Assembly (NCBI GenBank): GCA_001939145.1
Contig: LSRX01000356.1
Location: forward strand, 1-64,000
Source of the DNA: Symbiodinium microadriaticum
Taxonomy: Eukaryota > Sar > Dinophyceae > Suessiales > Symbiodiniaceae
Direction of reading: 5' to 3'
DNA length: 64,000 nt
The notes beneath the pieces are model-generated. The model was not told the DNA's origin and made no database searches. It saw nothing but the letters and a program-made list of their open reading frames with translations. This document shows positions 39,311 to 49,821 of the stretch, one piece after another. The position numbers and the translations under genes are program-made. Position 1 is the stretch's first letter. Each line of letters begins with the position of its first letter.

Positions 39311-39530
39311 ACATATAGGTAGATAGATAGATGGATCGATAGATAGATGGATGGATGGATTGATAGATGGATAGATAGATAGATGGATATGTGGATAGAT
39401 GGATAAATGGAGAGATAAATAGATAGATAGACAGGTAGATATACGTATGAAATATGCGTGTGTGTGTGTGTGTATATATATATATATGTATACATATATA
39501 CATATACATGTGTGTGTGTGTGTGTCTGTG
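39311..39530. repeat. (GATA)/(GATG)n then (TG)/(TA)n microsatellite
   Basis: GATAGATAGATGGATC-type tetranucleotides to about 39440, then TGTGTGTGTGTGTATATATA and TG-rich tail. Frames over it encode only Ile/Ser/Tyr/Leu repeats. Confidence 0.93.
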
Positions 39531-39840
39531 TGTACGGGCTTTATGCTGGCTTCAGGGGTTTGCAGGGCATCTAAGTTCAAATGTTAAAGGTTCTAGCGTC
39601 TCTGGTACGAGTGTTTAAGTTCCAGATCTACTGTCGAGTTTGTTCGGGTTTAGGGACTTGGGTTTAACATTGTAGGGTGTTCGGCAGATTCTTGCTTTTC
39701 TGCGAGCGTGAGTTGACATTCCACACCAAGTCCTGTTCAAACAAACCCACACGCGCACATAATCATAATCAATAGAAAGAGCAACCCGAACAAGTACCAC
39801 GTATAGCCCCCATATGTAAAAAAAACATACGTGCACCTAT
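39531..39840. other. Gene-free stretch
   Basis: Unique sequence, no recognised gene. Confidence 0.45.
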
Positions 39841-39892
39841 GTATATATATATAATGTGTATAAACAAATAAATAAGTATATATATATATGTA
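39841..39892. repeat. AT-rich microsatellite
   Basis: (TA)n, AAATAAATAAG, (TA)n. Confidence 0.85.
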
Positions 39893-40216
39893 TGCAGGTA
39901 TGAATGTACATCGACCACAAGACCTGCTCCAAATATGAAGGCCCCTCTATCGGAGGGGTCAGATCGAGCAAACGAATAAAACTATCCCCACATCTTTAAA
40001 GTTCCCTTTTCCTCGTCGTGTAGTATATTACCTTCCTCAAGCACGGAAAAAAAAACTATTCTGAAGTACGCTGTATAAACTCGGTTGGAAGCCATGAGCC
40101 CTCACTTGCACAGAGTCCCAAAGCCCTGTCATTATTTAACTGTTTTCGGTTTAGGGCCTTTGTTTTAGGGATTTCTGGCCTTAAGCTCTAATCCGAGGAT
40201 TCGATGAACCAAACAC
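39893..40216. other. Gene-free stretch
   Basis: Unique, ending in weak TTTAGGG motifs at 40150-40180. Confidence 0.45.
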
Positions 40217-40261
40217 TTAGGGGTTAAAATCTATACTTTATGGGCACATGGACCCTTTGGG
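40217..40261 (+). mobile_element. MITE family D right-end fragment
   Basis: CTATACTTTATGGGCACATGG followed by ACCCTTTGGG. The left arm is missing. Confidence 0.5.
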
Positions 40262-40403
40262 TAACGGCACCTAAAACCTAAACCCTAAACTCTAAAAGAC
40301 GGCCTGCCACGCACAATCTTAGGACTCGTCGATGTCCACCGACAAGGCCTGGAAGCTCGACACGACATTGCACTGGGCCTTTGCTTGTTTCTCGTTTCTA
40401 AAA

Positions 40404-40504
40404 GGGGGTTTCCAAAAAATAGGGTACCTTATTTGGGGATCCTTATCATAAGGGTCCTACTATTTAGGGTACTATATTAGGGTACCCTATTTTCGGAAAC
40501 GCCC
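40404..40504 (+). mobile_element. MITE family H copy
   Basis: GGGGGTTTCCAAAAAATAGGG to CCCTATTTTCGGAAACGCCC, with the inner stem GGGGATCCTTATCATAAGG. Confidence 0.8.
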
Positions 40505-40591
40505 ATATAGTATCTATTGTAGTTCCTTTTCGATTGGTTTCACCATTTCTATATTAAGGAAATGGTGAAGGTAAATGTGGACTATAGATAA
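40505..40591 (+). mobile_element. MITE family A copy, strongly decayed
   Basis: ATAGTATCTATTGTAGTTCC on the left and GTGGACTATAGATA on the right. It directly follows the H element. The core ATTTCTATATTAAGGAAATG is rearranged. Confidence 0.55.
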
Positions 40592-40984
40592 CATATACTG
40601 AGAAGCATATGCATTCTGACTGCTATTACGGCTATACTTTCTGCTTGTTTGACAGATGTCGCGAATGATGGGTAATGCTTGCGGACTCTGCTTCTAATAT
40701 CGAATCCTGAATAATTACCAATATTGTTCGCTACGCTGCCTTACTGTAAGTATTACGTATACTCTCCTAAACACCAAAACGTGAACCCTAAACCCGAAGC
40801 CCTGCCCAAGTGGACCAACAAATTGTAATTGCAGCCATCCCTAAACCCTAAACCCTAAGCCCTAAGCCCTAAACCCTAAACCCTAAACATGCAGCTGCAA
40901 GAGCTGCGCGTCCTCGAAGCAATGACACAGGGCCTTGTCGAATTTTCCGGTGAGAACTGGCCGAAGACCGGTGGACTGCGTCTA
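40592..40984. other. Gene-free stretch
   Basis: Unique, then a CCCTAAA array at 40841-40890. Confidence 0.5.
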
Positions 40985-41145
40985 GGGTTGTGGGTTTTAG
41001 GGTTTAGGGGTTCAGGGTTTAGGGATTCGGGGTTTCGGGTTTAGGGATGTGGGTTTAGGGTTTAGGGGTTCAGGGTTTAGGGATTCGGGGTTTCGGGTTT
41101 TGGGTTGAGGGTTTAGGGTTGAGGGTTTAGGGTTTAGGGGCCAGG
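40985..41145 (+). repeat. Telomere-like array organised as a ~59-bp tandem
   Basis: GTGGGTTTTAGGGTTTAGG, TTCAGGGTTTAGGGATTCGG and GGTTTCGGG form one unit that repeats from about 41049, then decays to TTGAGGGTTTAGGG. Confidence 0.8.
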
Positions 41146-41263
41146 CAGCGCTTGGGAGCTCAAGAAGCTGGTTCTCAGCTTTCGACGACCTGCCTTGCAA
41201 AGCGCTCTCTTCCATCCCGGCAGCAGCCTGCGGAAGGGAGCACCTGTACGCAGCACTGAAGCC

Positions 41264-41369
41264 TACCTATAGTCTCCATTCTGGTTCCTTTTTAGGGTTA
41301 CCTTGCTAGGATCCTTTATATGAAATTGGCTAAGCCCAAAAGAAGGAACTACAATGGAGACTATAGGTA
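41264..41369 (+). mobile_element. MITE family A copy
   Basis: TA CCTATAGTCTCCATTCTGG to GGAGACTATAGG TA, complete. Confidence 0.88.
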
Positions 41370-41799
41370 CTGCAACTACAACACATGAGGCCCGAAGTCG
41401 TGAAACAACATCAGCAGGTGCTCCCTCAGGGGCTTAGGGTTTCGGGGAACGATCAAAGTATACTGCCGACCGGTCTTGTCCCTAACCCCTGCACCTTGGA
41501 ACCTTAGTACTTATAAGAATTCGAACAGGGTTCGGGGGTATCTTGTAATTTAGTATTAAGTTCGGGGGTTTAGGGAGTTTAAGAGTTTAAGGTTTAGGTT
41601 TTAGAGTTATAACTTGTAATATGTTGACATCAGGAACCTTACGGCGCACTATTGGTGCGTATTCAGGCCTCGCCGGACCGGACACAAAATGAAGCCCCAA
41701 ACCCCACCTGCCCTCCCCCAACCGCAGTCTAGGCTTAGTTTTAGGGTTCAGGGTTTAGGGTTTATAATGGTTTAGGGTTTAGGGTTTGACTGTGGACAC
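41370..41799. other. Gene-free stretch
   Basis: TTTAGG-like motifs at 41560-41610 and 41730-41785. Otherwise unique. Confidence 0.5.
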
Positions 41800-41824
41800 C
41801 TTATATATATATATATATATATAT
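41800..41824. repeat. (TA)n microsatellite
   Basis: Around 12 TA units. Confidence 0.9.
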
Positions 41825-41866
41825 TAATTGTATAAATAATCTCGTCCCCTATGCAACTGAAAGTTT

Positions 41867-41907
41867 ACACTTTTTTTGGTTGGGGGCTTATGAACTCAGC
41901 AACTAAG
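41867..41907 (+). mobile_element. Element U right-end fragment
   Basis: ACACTTTTTTTGGTTGG followed by CTTATGAACTCAGC and AACTAAG, as in the right end of 11963-12068. Confidence 0.5.
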
Positions 41908-41942
41908 CAGAGCCGAATCTCTGGCTCCTTGCCCTCAAACCC

Positions 41943-42037
41943 TACCTATAGTCTCCATTGCGGTTCCTTTTTTGGGCTACCTTTTAGGATCCTTAATGTG
42001 GATTTGGTTAAACCAAAAAAATAAAAACGAAACTACA
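41943..42037 (+). mobile_element. MITE family A copy, right end lost
   Basis: The left end sits in AAACCC-TA as in the 32210 copy: TA CCTATAGTCTCCATTGC. The right arm stops at AACGAAACTACA. Confidence 0.75.
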
Positions 42038-42045
42038 CCCCGTAC

Positions 42046-42150
42046 AGTTTAGGGGGTTTAGGGTTGAGGGTTTAGAGGTTTAGGCTAAAGTTTAGGGGTT
42101 TAGGTTTTAGGGTTTAGGGGTTTAGGGTTTAGGGTCCCATACCCCTAAAG
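42046..42150 (+). repeat. Telomere-like TTTAGGG array
   Basis: TTTAGGGGGTTTAGGGTTGAGG and following variants. Confidence 0.75.
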
Positions 42151-42224
42151 AGACCATCCTAGACCCTAACTCGTTCATAAACGAGCCCTGAATCCAAGCC
42201 AAAATCAACCTAAACCCGGAATCC

Positions 42225-42322
42225 TACGGTTGATGATATACATCCTGATAACCTCAAGGACCCTAAACTATGGGTATACTCTTTATCATGGGGTAATGCA
42301 GGATTTTATATCATCAACCGTA
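42225..42322 (+). mobile_element. MITE family G copy
   Basis: TA CGGTTGATGATATACATCC to GGATTTTATATCATCAACCG TA. The loop is longer than in the 21885 copy (TATGGGTATACTC). Confidence 0.85.
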
Positions 42323-42744
42323 GTTCGTTGAAAGGCCCCGACTGAAGTGTCGAGTGGCCTCTAAATCCTAAAACCTAAATCGAGCAGCCAGGGCTCCTTT
42401 CGGGATGCTTCGCGCATGGAGAGCCGAGAAGAGCACGCCGGAGATGAGCACGCCGGAGATGGCTCCGTCGGATCCTTGAGACATCCTTGAAGGGAGAAAG
42501 GGGGTTCTTACGGTTTAGCATTGTGGGTTTAGGAGATTAAGGGTTTAGGGTTGTGGTTGTAGGAGGTTAAGGGTTTAGGGTTGTGGGTTTAGGAGATTAA
42601 GAGTTTAGGGTTGTGGGCTTAGGAGATCAAGTCGGTTTTTTGGGGGTATTTGGGTTCACATTCTAGTAGCTGTTGGGACTTCCGCATCTTTCCCTGAGCG
42701 TACGTGTGCATACCCGTTGATGCGCTGGGCCTCACGGACTTGTA
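42323..42744. other. Gene-free stretch with a 35-bp tandem
   Basis: GAGCACGCCGGAGATG occurs twice at 42433-42464. At 42520-42630, TTTAGGGTTGTGGGTTTAGG followed by AGATTAAG repeats about three times. Confidence 0.6.
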
Positions 42745-42870
42745 TCTAGGACATTTTCAGGTGGGTAGTTACCGTTATTATAGGAGCCGTATAGAAGGTC
42801 TATATCCTTATAGAAGCCGTATAGAAGCCCTATATACCTTAAACTCCCCACCTGTAGTTTCCTTTTATTG
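42745..42870 (+). mobile_element. Dispersed element V copy
   Basis: TCTAGGACATTTTCAGGTGG to CCCACCTGTAGTTTCC. The best-preserved copy, with CAGGTGGGTAGTT opposite AACTCCCCACCTG. Confidence 0.65.
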
Positions 42871-43610
42871 TATATAGCAACCTCTTTAAAGCCTGAGCCA
42901 CATACCATGCAGGTAGGGCCTGTCTTTTTGGGCCAAGGATCCAAATACCTACAGGCCGGATTCTGTCACAAGCCACACTTCTGTCCGGATATAGAAATCT
43001 TACCCTTGCTTTTCTTACTACTATGATCACCAGAATTGCCATGGTGATGATTATTGGCATGGATTTTCTGCGTTTCTCATCTTTTTTGCGATTGTCACTG
43101 TTAGAAATGCTTGGGGCCAGTCTGCCGAGGTGGCACTGCCTCTGCCTGGTGAACTGCCGAGCCAACTGCCAGAGGTCCGCTTTGGATTACTTTAGCCCCA
43201 AATAGATGGCCTTCATAAGTACTTATGTAAGGAGATTAGGAACAAGAAGCCCTGCAACGGTAGGTTATGTCGGGGCAAGGTAGGGCATGGGGAGGGTTTA
43301 GGGTTTGTGTGGCTTAGAGTTTTAGAGCCCTGGTCGAGGGTTTACAAGAAAAAGGATGGTGGATTGTATGGGTAGCTGTTTACTAGCTCTAGTAACAAGG
43401 TACCCCCAGCAGCGGTTTCGGGTTTAGGGTTTCGTAGCCCCAGCCCCACAAATTCCTGATCTGTACGGTTAGGGCTTGTATACCTCAAACCCTCAGAAGT
43501 AGACCGTAGCAGAAGGCCCTAAGCCCTAAACCCTAAACCGAGGCCCAAGACCTAGAGAAGCTTATTCTTCCACACACTGTTGGGGATCCATGCGATGCTC
43601 GATGCAAGCT
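42871..43610. other. Gene-free stretch
   Basis: A 108-codon minus-strand frame (42839-43165) and a 60-codon plus-strand frame (43023-43205) overlap in unique DNA. Neither has a recognised domain. TTTAGGG motif at 43296, CCCTAAA at 43520. Confidence 0.4.
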
Positions 43611-43715
43611 AGGGTCCTATGTACTGTTATGGGGGATACTTCCCTAAATCATAATAGTAATTCCTAATATAGAAACCTTACATTCTACTAGATAGGGACT
43701 TAGGACCCATTGAAA
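43611..43715 (+). mobile_element. MITE family E copy, termini lost
   Basis: AGGGTCCTATGTACTGTTATG with CCTAATATAGAAACCTTAC. The outer CCCAAA and TTTGGG are mutated away (GACCCATTGAAAA). Confidence 0.7.
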
Positions 43716-44244
43716 AAAGGTAGGGTCTGGGTACGGAACGAAGTAACAAACCTCATTGCCAACGCGCCTCCAGCATATGCGCGTGATGTGGATATGTTTG
43801 AGAGTGACAATTTTATCGTCGAAGGTGTTATGTAGGAAACGTGACAAGTAGACTGGTTTAGGGTGTATCAGAGGTTGCACGATGATCTAAGGACGATTCG
43901 TGGAGCATGACTTTCCTTCATGCTTGAAGCTGTTTGCGTTCAGGTGTTGTGCCTAAAGGCAGCCGGTAGATTGAGGGTTTAGGATTTAGGGGTCCAGGGT
44001 TTAGGATTCAGGCCTTAAACGAGCCCTACACCCTAAACTCTTTCAGATTTGCTGATGGAGCTCACCTTGGAGAGTTGCGCTCTTCGACGTGTCCCAAAAT
44101 GTCCTACGTACTCTCAGGGCCAGAATTCCAACTGGTCCTCTTCCCTAGTGACCTGAAGCGCACCAAGCAAGCTCCCTAACCGGGTCTGATGTGGGTGACA
44201 GTACGGTCTGGGGCGCAGGGTTCCTGTGTCATAGTTGGGTAACA
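43716..44244. other. Gene-free stretch
   Basis: TTTAGG motifs at 43975-44015. A short segment near 44130-44155 (CTAGTGACCTGAAGCGC) resembles ones at 35685 and 63400. Confidence 0.4.
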
Positions 44245-44249
44245 ATATA

Positions 44250-44283
<34 letters not shown>

Positions 44284-44301
44284 TTTTGGGGGGGGGGGGG
44301 G
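44245..44301 (+). repeat. (AT)n-(T)n-(G)n compound tract
   Basis: About 22 bases of AT, 22 of T and 14 of G in a row, close to a triple-homopolymer junction. Confidence 0.95.
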
Positions 44302-44770
44302 TATTTAAACTCAAAAAGGCATAATTAGAAATTTAGATTTGTGATATTATCCCCAGCATGAGCAGGATCAGGGTTTGGGGTTCAACGACACAAGGAACAC
44401 TCGATAACCCCTGCTGGACCCGGAAACAAGAACTGCCTCCACGCATCGCTAGGGTTTAGGGTTTGGGTTTTAGGGCATGTTTTGTGTTCAAGCCTGATTA
44501 AGCTTACCCTGAACGACCCTAACCACTGTTTTTGCAGGTTCTTACCATGAACCCTAATGATATAGAGACCCGGCAAACAAGTTAGGCTTTGGGTAGTTTT
44601 CGGGTACCCTAAACCCGAATACAGAATCTATAGAGACCCTACAAAAAGAGTCGGTTTTGGTAGTAGTTGAAGGCAAGAATTAAACTTGAGCCGAAGAGGC
44701 AGATGAAGACGGAACTGGAACGACAGTACCGATGCGCTCCAAGGACTGTTTATTCTAAATGAAGCAAGTA
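44302..44770. other. Gene-free stretch
   Basis: TTTAGGGTTTGGG at 44454, and a splice-acceptor-like CCACTGTTTTTGCAGG at 44521 matching those at 9915 and 10130. Confidence 0.45.
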
Positions 44771-44870
44771 TACCTAGTCTCCATTGTAGTCCCTTTTGGC
44801 GGCTACCTTCTCGGACCCTTAATATAGAGTTGGTCAAACCAAAAAAGAACTACAATGGAGACTTTAGGTA
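44771..44870 (+). mobile_element. MITE family A copy
   Basis: TA CCTAGTCTCCATTGTAG to GGAGACTTTAGG TA. Two bases are missing in the left terminus. Confidence 0.82.
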
Positions 44871-44964
44871 GGCTCCATTGTAATTCCTTCGTTTGGGTTC
44901 CTAGTCAGGTTCCTAATCATAAACACGGCCTAACCAAAAAAAATACAGCGGTGACATTATAGGA
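44871..44964 (+). mobile_element. MITE family A copy, decayed, in tandem
   Basis: GGCTCCATTGTAATTCC to AATACAGCGGTGACATTATAGG starts on the base after the previous copy. Confidence 0.6.
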
Positions 44965-45402
44965 AACTCACAAAGTTACAAAGCTCTAGGACCTTCGCCC
45001 GCGTCGGGGATCAGGCCTTTAAGATCTTACAGTGTTTTTGTTGGGCCTTTCCGCATCGACTGGCTGGCAAGACCTCCACTCTAGAACTTAAACGCACCGT
45101 CGCATCCTTTCCACTGCCTGGCACTATCCCTAAACCCTGAACGCCATGCTTGAAGACATCATTTTCGGGCTTTGAGAAGGGCTCGGGGTTTCAAAAGTGT
45201 CTCTAGGATCGTGGCTTCAGGGATTAGGGTTCTGAGGGTTGAGGGTTTTTGACTGAGGAAATAGGGGCGGAGGAGGGTTTAGTGGTTTAGGGCTCCGTTC
45301 CGCAAGCGGTTTGGAGTCGGAAAATGACCCCTGCGTTTTGCTAGCTTTACGAGCACGTCTCGGTATCAATCCCACAGGAACTCCAGAACCCGCAATGTAA
45401 GC
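44965..45402. other. Gene-free stretch
   Basis: Unique with weak TTAGGG motifs at 45220-45290. No gene. Confidence 0.45.
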
Positions 45403-45478
45403 CTTACCCGTAACTCTCTTTACCTACAGTTTAGCAGCCATGACCCCTTAATTAGTAGGCAGAATCCATAAAACTGTA
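45403..45478 (-). repeat. Dispersed repeat family Q
   Basis: Reverse complement of 3692-3767, sharing CCTACAGTTTAGCAGCCAT and CTTAATTAG blocks. Confidence 0.6.
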
Positions 45479-46014
45479 GGATACTGTAGCTAAATAATTA
45501 GATTCCCAGGTAGATCCTTTAAAGCAGCCCTACGTCCTGCACCCTAAACCCTACACGGCTAAAGCCCCGAACAGCCCCGAACCCAGACACTAAACCCTAA
45601 ACCCTTAACCCTAAGCCCTAAACCCTAAACCCTGCCCGAAGCACAGGAGACGCGAAGGACTACACCAGCACCTTTGCGGATACAGCGGATCTCCAGCCTC
45701 AACTCCGCAAAGGAACGCAGGGTTTGATGGAGGGTTTACTAGGTCCCCGAAGCAATAATTGTTTCGGGGACCAGCCGTTTAGCGATTTTTGTTTGAACTT
45801 ATCAGGCTTGTTGCAGGGTATATGAAAGGTCTACTGAGGTTTTCTGTAGGACTGCCTGGAGATTTCACGAAGTCTGGATGGGATTCTTAAAGAAGCCTCA
45901 CGGGGTTTCCTGTAGGGTTTTGAGAAGGGCGTCAAGGGGTTTTCTAGGGCTTTAGGGGGCCGTCAGTCTTTGGGTTGGGGGGCGTGTAGATCGGCAGGTT
46001 GGTAGGTAGATCGA
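45479..46014. other. Gene-free stretch with C-strand array
   Basis: CCCTAAA-type units at 45535-45640. Degenerate purine-rich words (GGGTTTTCTGTAGGAC and similar) at 45810-45960. Confidence 0.5.
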
Positions 46015-46192
46015 GATAAACTCAGATGGATAGATAGATAGATGGGTCGATAAATAGGCGGATGAAATGCATGGATAAACACGAATGGACGCAGAGCGAG
46101 AGATTGATACATAGATAGATAGATAGATAGATAGATGGAGAGATAGATAGACAGATAGACAGATAGATAGATGGATAGATGGATAGATAGGT
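46015..46192 (+). repeat. (GATA)n/(GATG)n microsatellite
   Basis: GATAGATAGATAGATGG units split by ~50 unique bases at 46060-46105. Confidence 0.93.
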
Positions 46193-46348
46193 GCCCGATG
46201 GCTGTTAAGTCGAGGTTAAGTAGGCTCTTGTTGCCTTCAGAGGTTGGGTTGTTGTTTTGCGTGTCGAGCTTTAGGGTTTCCGTTCGAGTTGTGCTAGACA
46301 GTGACCCCACACCGTAGCGAAGACTTTGGCTCCAAATGGAATACGTAC

Positions 46349-46452
46349 TACCTATAGTCACCATTGCAGTTCCTCTTTTTGGTTTAACCAATTTCATATA
46401 AAGGATCCCAGAAGGTAACCCGAAAAAGGAACTACAATGGAGACTATAGGTA
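46349..46452 (+). mobile_element. MITE family A copy
   Basis: TA CCTATAGTCACCATTGC to GGAGACTATAGG TA, complete, GGATCC core present. Confidence 0.88.
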
Positions 46453-47320
46453 TGCAGTATTTTGGAATCCCGCTGTAATCTTAATATAATCCGTAGCCCC
46501 CAATCCAACGCCCATAAAGCCCCACGCTGACGTCTCCCACGACAAGTCTCCATACACACCAAACCCTGAAATCACAAACCCTGCAGCACCAAATCTCTGA
46601 AAACCCACAACCCTAAACACCCTGAACCCCATGAGCCCTTCGAAAAGCAACCCTACCTGACTCCTTTTGATCCCTATAATCGAACCCTGTTGAACCCTCT
46701 TCGCCCCTGTACGACCCATAAAACTCGTGTGTAAAAGCCAAGAAACGACATATTAAATCCTATCAAACCTCAGCAAAGGACCCTCAAAAATAGACTTCAG
46801 TGCAAAGGAACCTTATAGAACCCTAGTCAATGCCCTGAAACGAGCCCCAAACCTTTAAGAAGGCCCGAAGGAACCCTTGTAACCTTGGAAGGAGAAGCGC
46901 AACGCAAAGACCGGTGACGGGCACTGCCCAAGCCCTCGCATCAGGCTTCCTCAGCCGGGTTTCAGCTTGAAGTTAGAGGACTGAAGCGGGTGTAGATAGA
47001 GGTTCTTAGGGGTTGTATAAGGACATTATGGGGTATATGGTGCTTTCGTTATATAAGGTTTTCTTGTTTGGGTCGGCTTTATGGAAGTCTGATAGGGGTC
47101 TGTAGGGTTGTTTTCGGCTTTCATGTTTTTTTCCGTGAAGCTGAGTCACTTCTCAGTCTAGTGCGAGGATCCGAGGGTTTGTCCTAAAGCATGATCGTGG
47201 TACTTCCCACCTACTCCACGTGCAGTCCTGCTGCAGCTGTAGCGGACGTATGCTCGAGAGTTTCGCGGCCTACCAGTTGCCAGTGAGGGCAATATAGAAG
47301 CCTAAAGTAAGATGGGTTTA
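46453..47320. other. Gene-free stretch
   Basis: Degenerate CCCTAAA/AAGGAACCC words at 46600-46880 and their complement-like purine-rich words at 46985-47110. No gene. Confidence 0.45.
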
Positions 47321-48144
47321 GGGTTTTAGGTTTAGGGGTTGTGATTCCTTTGTGGCCCCTGATTGTAAATTAAAGTTCAACTTGTGACATATCCCACCCT
47401 CTTCAAACTACTATGCGACCGTGTCAAGAACCCTGTACACAACCGCTGTAACTTCAACAAGTAACATACCAACATGATTTTCGTACGAACAGTAACAATT
47501 GCAACATGTCTAGCAACAGCAGAAACAAAAACTTGCCAAAATCCCCCCCCCCCGATTAATGGCAACCTTCTGCCCCCAGCATCTCCAAAAACCAACTTGC
47601 CTGCAGACGTAGAAGGGGTTTACGGCAGGGTTCAGGGGTTTAGGGTGGAGGATTTTTGGAACCAGTGCTCCTTCCGACCAGCTCTTGCTTCAAGGTTTCG
47701 GGTTCAGGCTTAAACGATTTATTGTGTCGGCCATAGGCGCAAAGCACCTAAGCCCAAGAACTTAAAGTCTAAAACGAAACCTTTAACCCCAACCCTCAGC
47801 CCTAAAAGCCAGCCCTCAATCCTCAACTCTCAACCCCGCCAAACCCTAAAATCTTAACCTCAACTCAACCCGCAGCCCCAACCTTAAAGCCTTACCTGCC
47901 CTACAAAACCCTAGAGGGAGTGCTGGGTGGCAAGCCCCGAAACCCGCAAATTTGTTTGGGGGGGGGGGCGGGCGTTTGAGGCCGCCAGCTGACCTCCCTT
48001 GCGCCGGGGAGTTTAGGGTTTAGGGTTTAGGGGGGAATGATTAGTCAAGAGTTCCCATGCATAGTTAGTCGTAACAAAACTCTCCCAAACCCGCAGAATT
48101 CCCCAGACTCTAAACCCTAAACCCTACACGATGCCCCAAACTCC
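47321..48144. other. Gene-free stretch
   Basis: Short TTTAGGG motifs at 47322-47340 and 48010-48032, C-run at 47545-47553, CCCTAA-like words at 47780-47920, G-run at 47957-47967. Two 70-80-codon frames at 47377-47713 overlap on opposite strands without domains. Confidence 0.45.
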
Positions 48145-48249
48145 ACCTATAGTCTCCATTGTAGTTCCTTTTTTTGGTTTAACCAATTCTATATAGAGGA
48201 TCCTAAAAGGTAGCCCCCCCAAAAGGAACTACAATGGAGACTATAGGTA
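48145..48249 (+). mobile_element. MITE family A copy next to a telomere-like array
   Basis: ACCTATAGTCTCCATTG to GGAGACTATAGG TA, then AACCCTAAACCC. As at 32210, the right flank is a CCCTAAA unit entered at its TA. Confidence 0.88.
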
Positions 48250-48361
48250 AACCCTAAACCCTCCACGATGGCCCAAACCCGGCTTCTTGAGGCCGGCTCG
48301 GCGACGCTCTGAGGGCAACGCAGCCGCTTCTGTGCAGCGTATCTCCATCGAAGCCTTGAAG

Positions 48362-48540
48362 GACGGTATGGGTTTAGGGTTTAGCGTCTAGGGTTTTAGG
48401 GTTTAGGGTTTAGGGTTCAATTAGGATTTAGGGTGTGGGCTATATTCAGGCTTAGGGGTTTAGGATTTAGGGTCTAGGGTTTGGGTTTAGGGTCTATGGT
48501 TTAGGGTTCAATTAGGATTTTAGGGTATGTGCTGGAAGGA
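48362..48540 (+). repeat. Telomere-like array with AATTAGGATTTAGGG blocks
   Basis: TTTAGGG units. TTTAGGGTTCAATTAGGATTT occurs twice (about 48411 and 48500). Confidence 0.75.
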
Positions 48541-48759
48541 TCACGGGACTTAGAAGCTAGACTTGTGCACAAGGTAAGGAGACTTGTAGTCATGTATAAC
48601 CCCAATTCAGGTACTTCTAACTTATAGTTTTACTTGGGTCTTGCATTTAGGGTTATAAGGCTTGGGGTCTAGTGTAGGATTCAAGGGTTGAGGGTTTGAA
48701 GGTTTAGGGTGTAGCAGAGGGCGTAGGGTCCAGGGTTTCGGGTCTAAGAGGTTTAGGGT
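48541..48759. other. Short gene-free stretch
   Basis: Unique to 48640, then degenerate TTTAGGG words. Confidence 0.5.
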
Positions 48760-48898
48760 ATTCCTATAGTCTCCATTGTAGTTCCTTTCTGGGGGCTACC
48801 TTTTCGGATCCTTAATTAAATATGGATTTGGTTAAACCAAAAAAAGGAAATGGATTTGGTTAAACCAAAAAAAGGAACTACAATGGAGACTATAGGTA
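48760..48898 (+). mobile_element. MITE family A copy with internal duplication
   Basis: CCTATAGTCTCCATTGTAG to GGAGACTATAGG TA. TGGATTTGGTTAAACC plus the following AAAAAAAGGAA occurs twice in tandem, lengthening the element to about 139 bp. Confidence 0.85.
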
Positions 48899-49031
48899 GG
48901 GTCTGGGAGATCGGGTTTTGGGTTTGGGTGAAAGCAAGTCCTGTCCTTGGCTGTGTTTAGATTTTGGGGTTAGGATAAACCGGGTTTGGGTTGCTGGTGC
49001 TCTCTCACCGTTGGGGATCTACACTGGCATA

Positions 49032-49122
49032 CCCTGAGGGTCCACGTAGTCCTTATTTATGGTTTTGGGGTACCCATAAAGGCCCCAGAGTGCTTCAATA
49101 ATGAGTACTTGGACCCTTAGGG
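49032..49122 (+). mobile_element. MITE family S copy
   Basis: CCCTGAGGGTCCACGTAG to TACTTGGACCCTTAGGG, flanked by ATA on both sides. Confidence 0.82.
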
Positions 49123-49669
49123 ATAGTATTCGGGCATCGTTTTTTTAAGACCCCACGAAAGGTAGGTTGTGGCAGTTCAGGGTAGGAGCCCCGTTGCCGA
49201 TTTGGTGGGCTACTATAGTATCCATAGCCCAGTATAAGTCTGCGGCTTCATAGGGCCGGAATAGAAGGATAGGTTTCGCAGCTGAATCATCAGACGCCCC
49301 ACCTACCCTCACTCATGTCAGGGAATCCTGAAGCCGTTTCGACTTATTGGGATGCTCATCAAGAGCCTTCAAATGAAGGGGCACTGATACTGGAGTCTCC
49401 TCTGGACTTTTAGGGTTTTGGGGTTGAGGGTTTAGGGTTTACGGGTTTAGGGGGTTTAGGGTTTAGGGCCTGAGGATTTAGGGTTTAAAGTCTTAGGGGT
49501 GTAGGGTTTGGGGTTTTTGGGGTGTGTAGGACCTGGGTAATGCTGAACTGCAGTGCCTGATGCTACGCCGACAGTGCACCATATACGGCCCAGGTCGAGG
49601 GACCTCAAAGCCGCTCAGTTGAGGAATGTACCGTAAATCATAGGAAGGATCCGGTTCTAATCGAAAGCA
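49123..49669. other. Gene-free stretch
   Basis: TTTAGGG array at 49405-49530, otherwise unique. Confidence 0.5.
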
Positions 49670-49686
49670 ACTGCTGAGTTCATAAG

Positions 49687-49804
49687 TCTAGGACATTTTC
49701 AGGTGGGCAGTTACTGTTATAGGAGCCTTATGGAAGGTCTATATCCCTGATAGAAGCCTTGTAGAAGCCGATTTTACCCTAAACCTGTAGTTTCCTTTTA
49801 AAAT
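49687..49804 (+). mobile_element. Dispersed element V copy between 17-bp direct repeats
   Basis: ACTGCTGAGTTCATAAG (49670-49686) precedes and ACTGCTGAGTTCAGAAG (49805-49821) follows, one mismatch in 17. The element itself runs TCTAGGACATTTTCAGG to TTTCCTTTTAAAAT. Confidence 0.7.
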
Positions 49805-49821
49805 ACTGCTGAGTTCAGAAG

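Noticed and set aside
39199-39580. Three minus-strand frames of about 70-100 codons
   Set aside because: All read GATA/GATG/TG microsatellite (Ile-Tyr-Leu-Ser repeats).
45963-46562. 199-codon minus-strand frame
   Set aside because: It runs through a GATA microsatellite and a complete family A MITE. The length is a by-product of stop-poor repeats.
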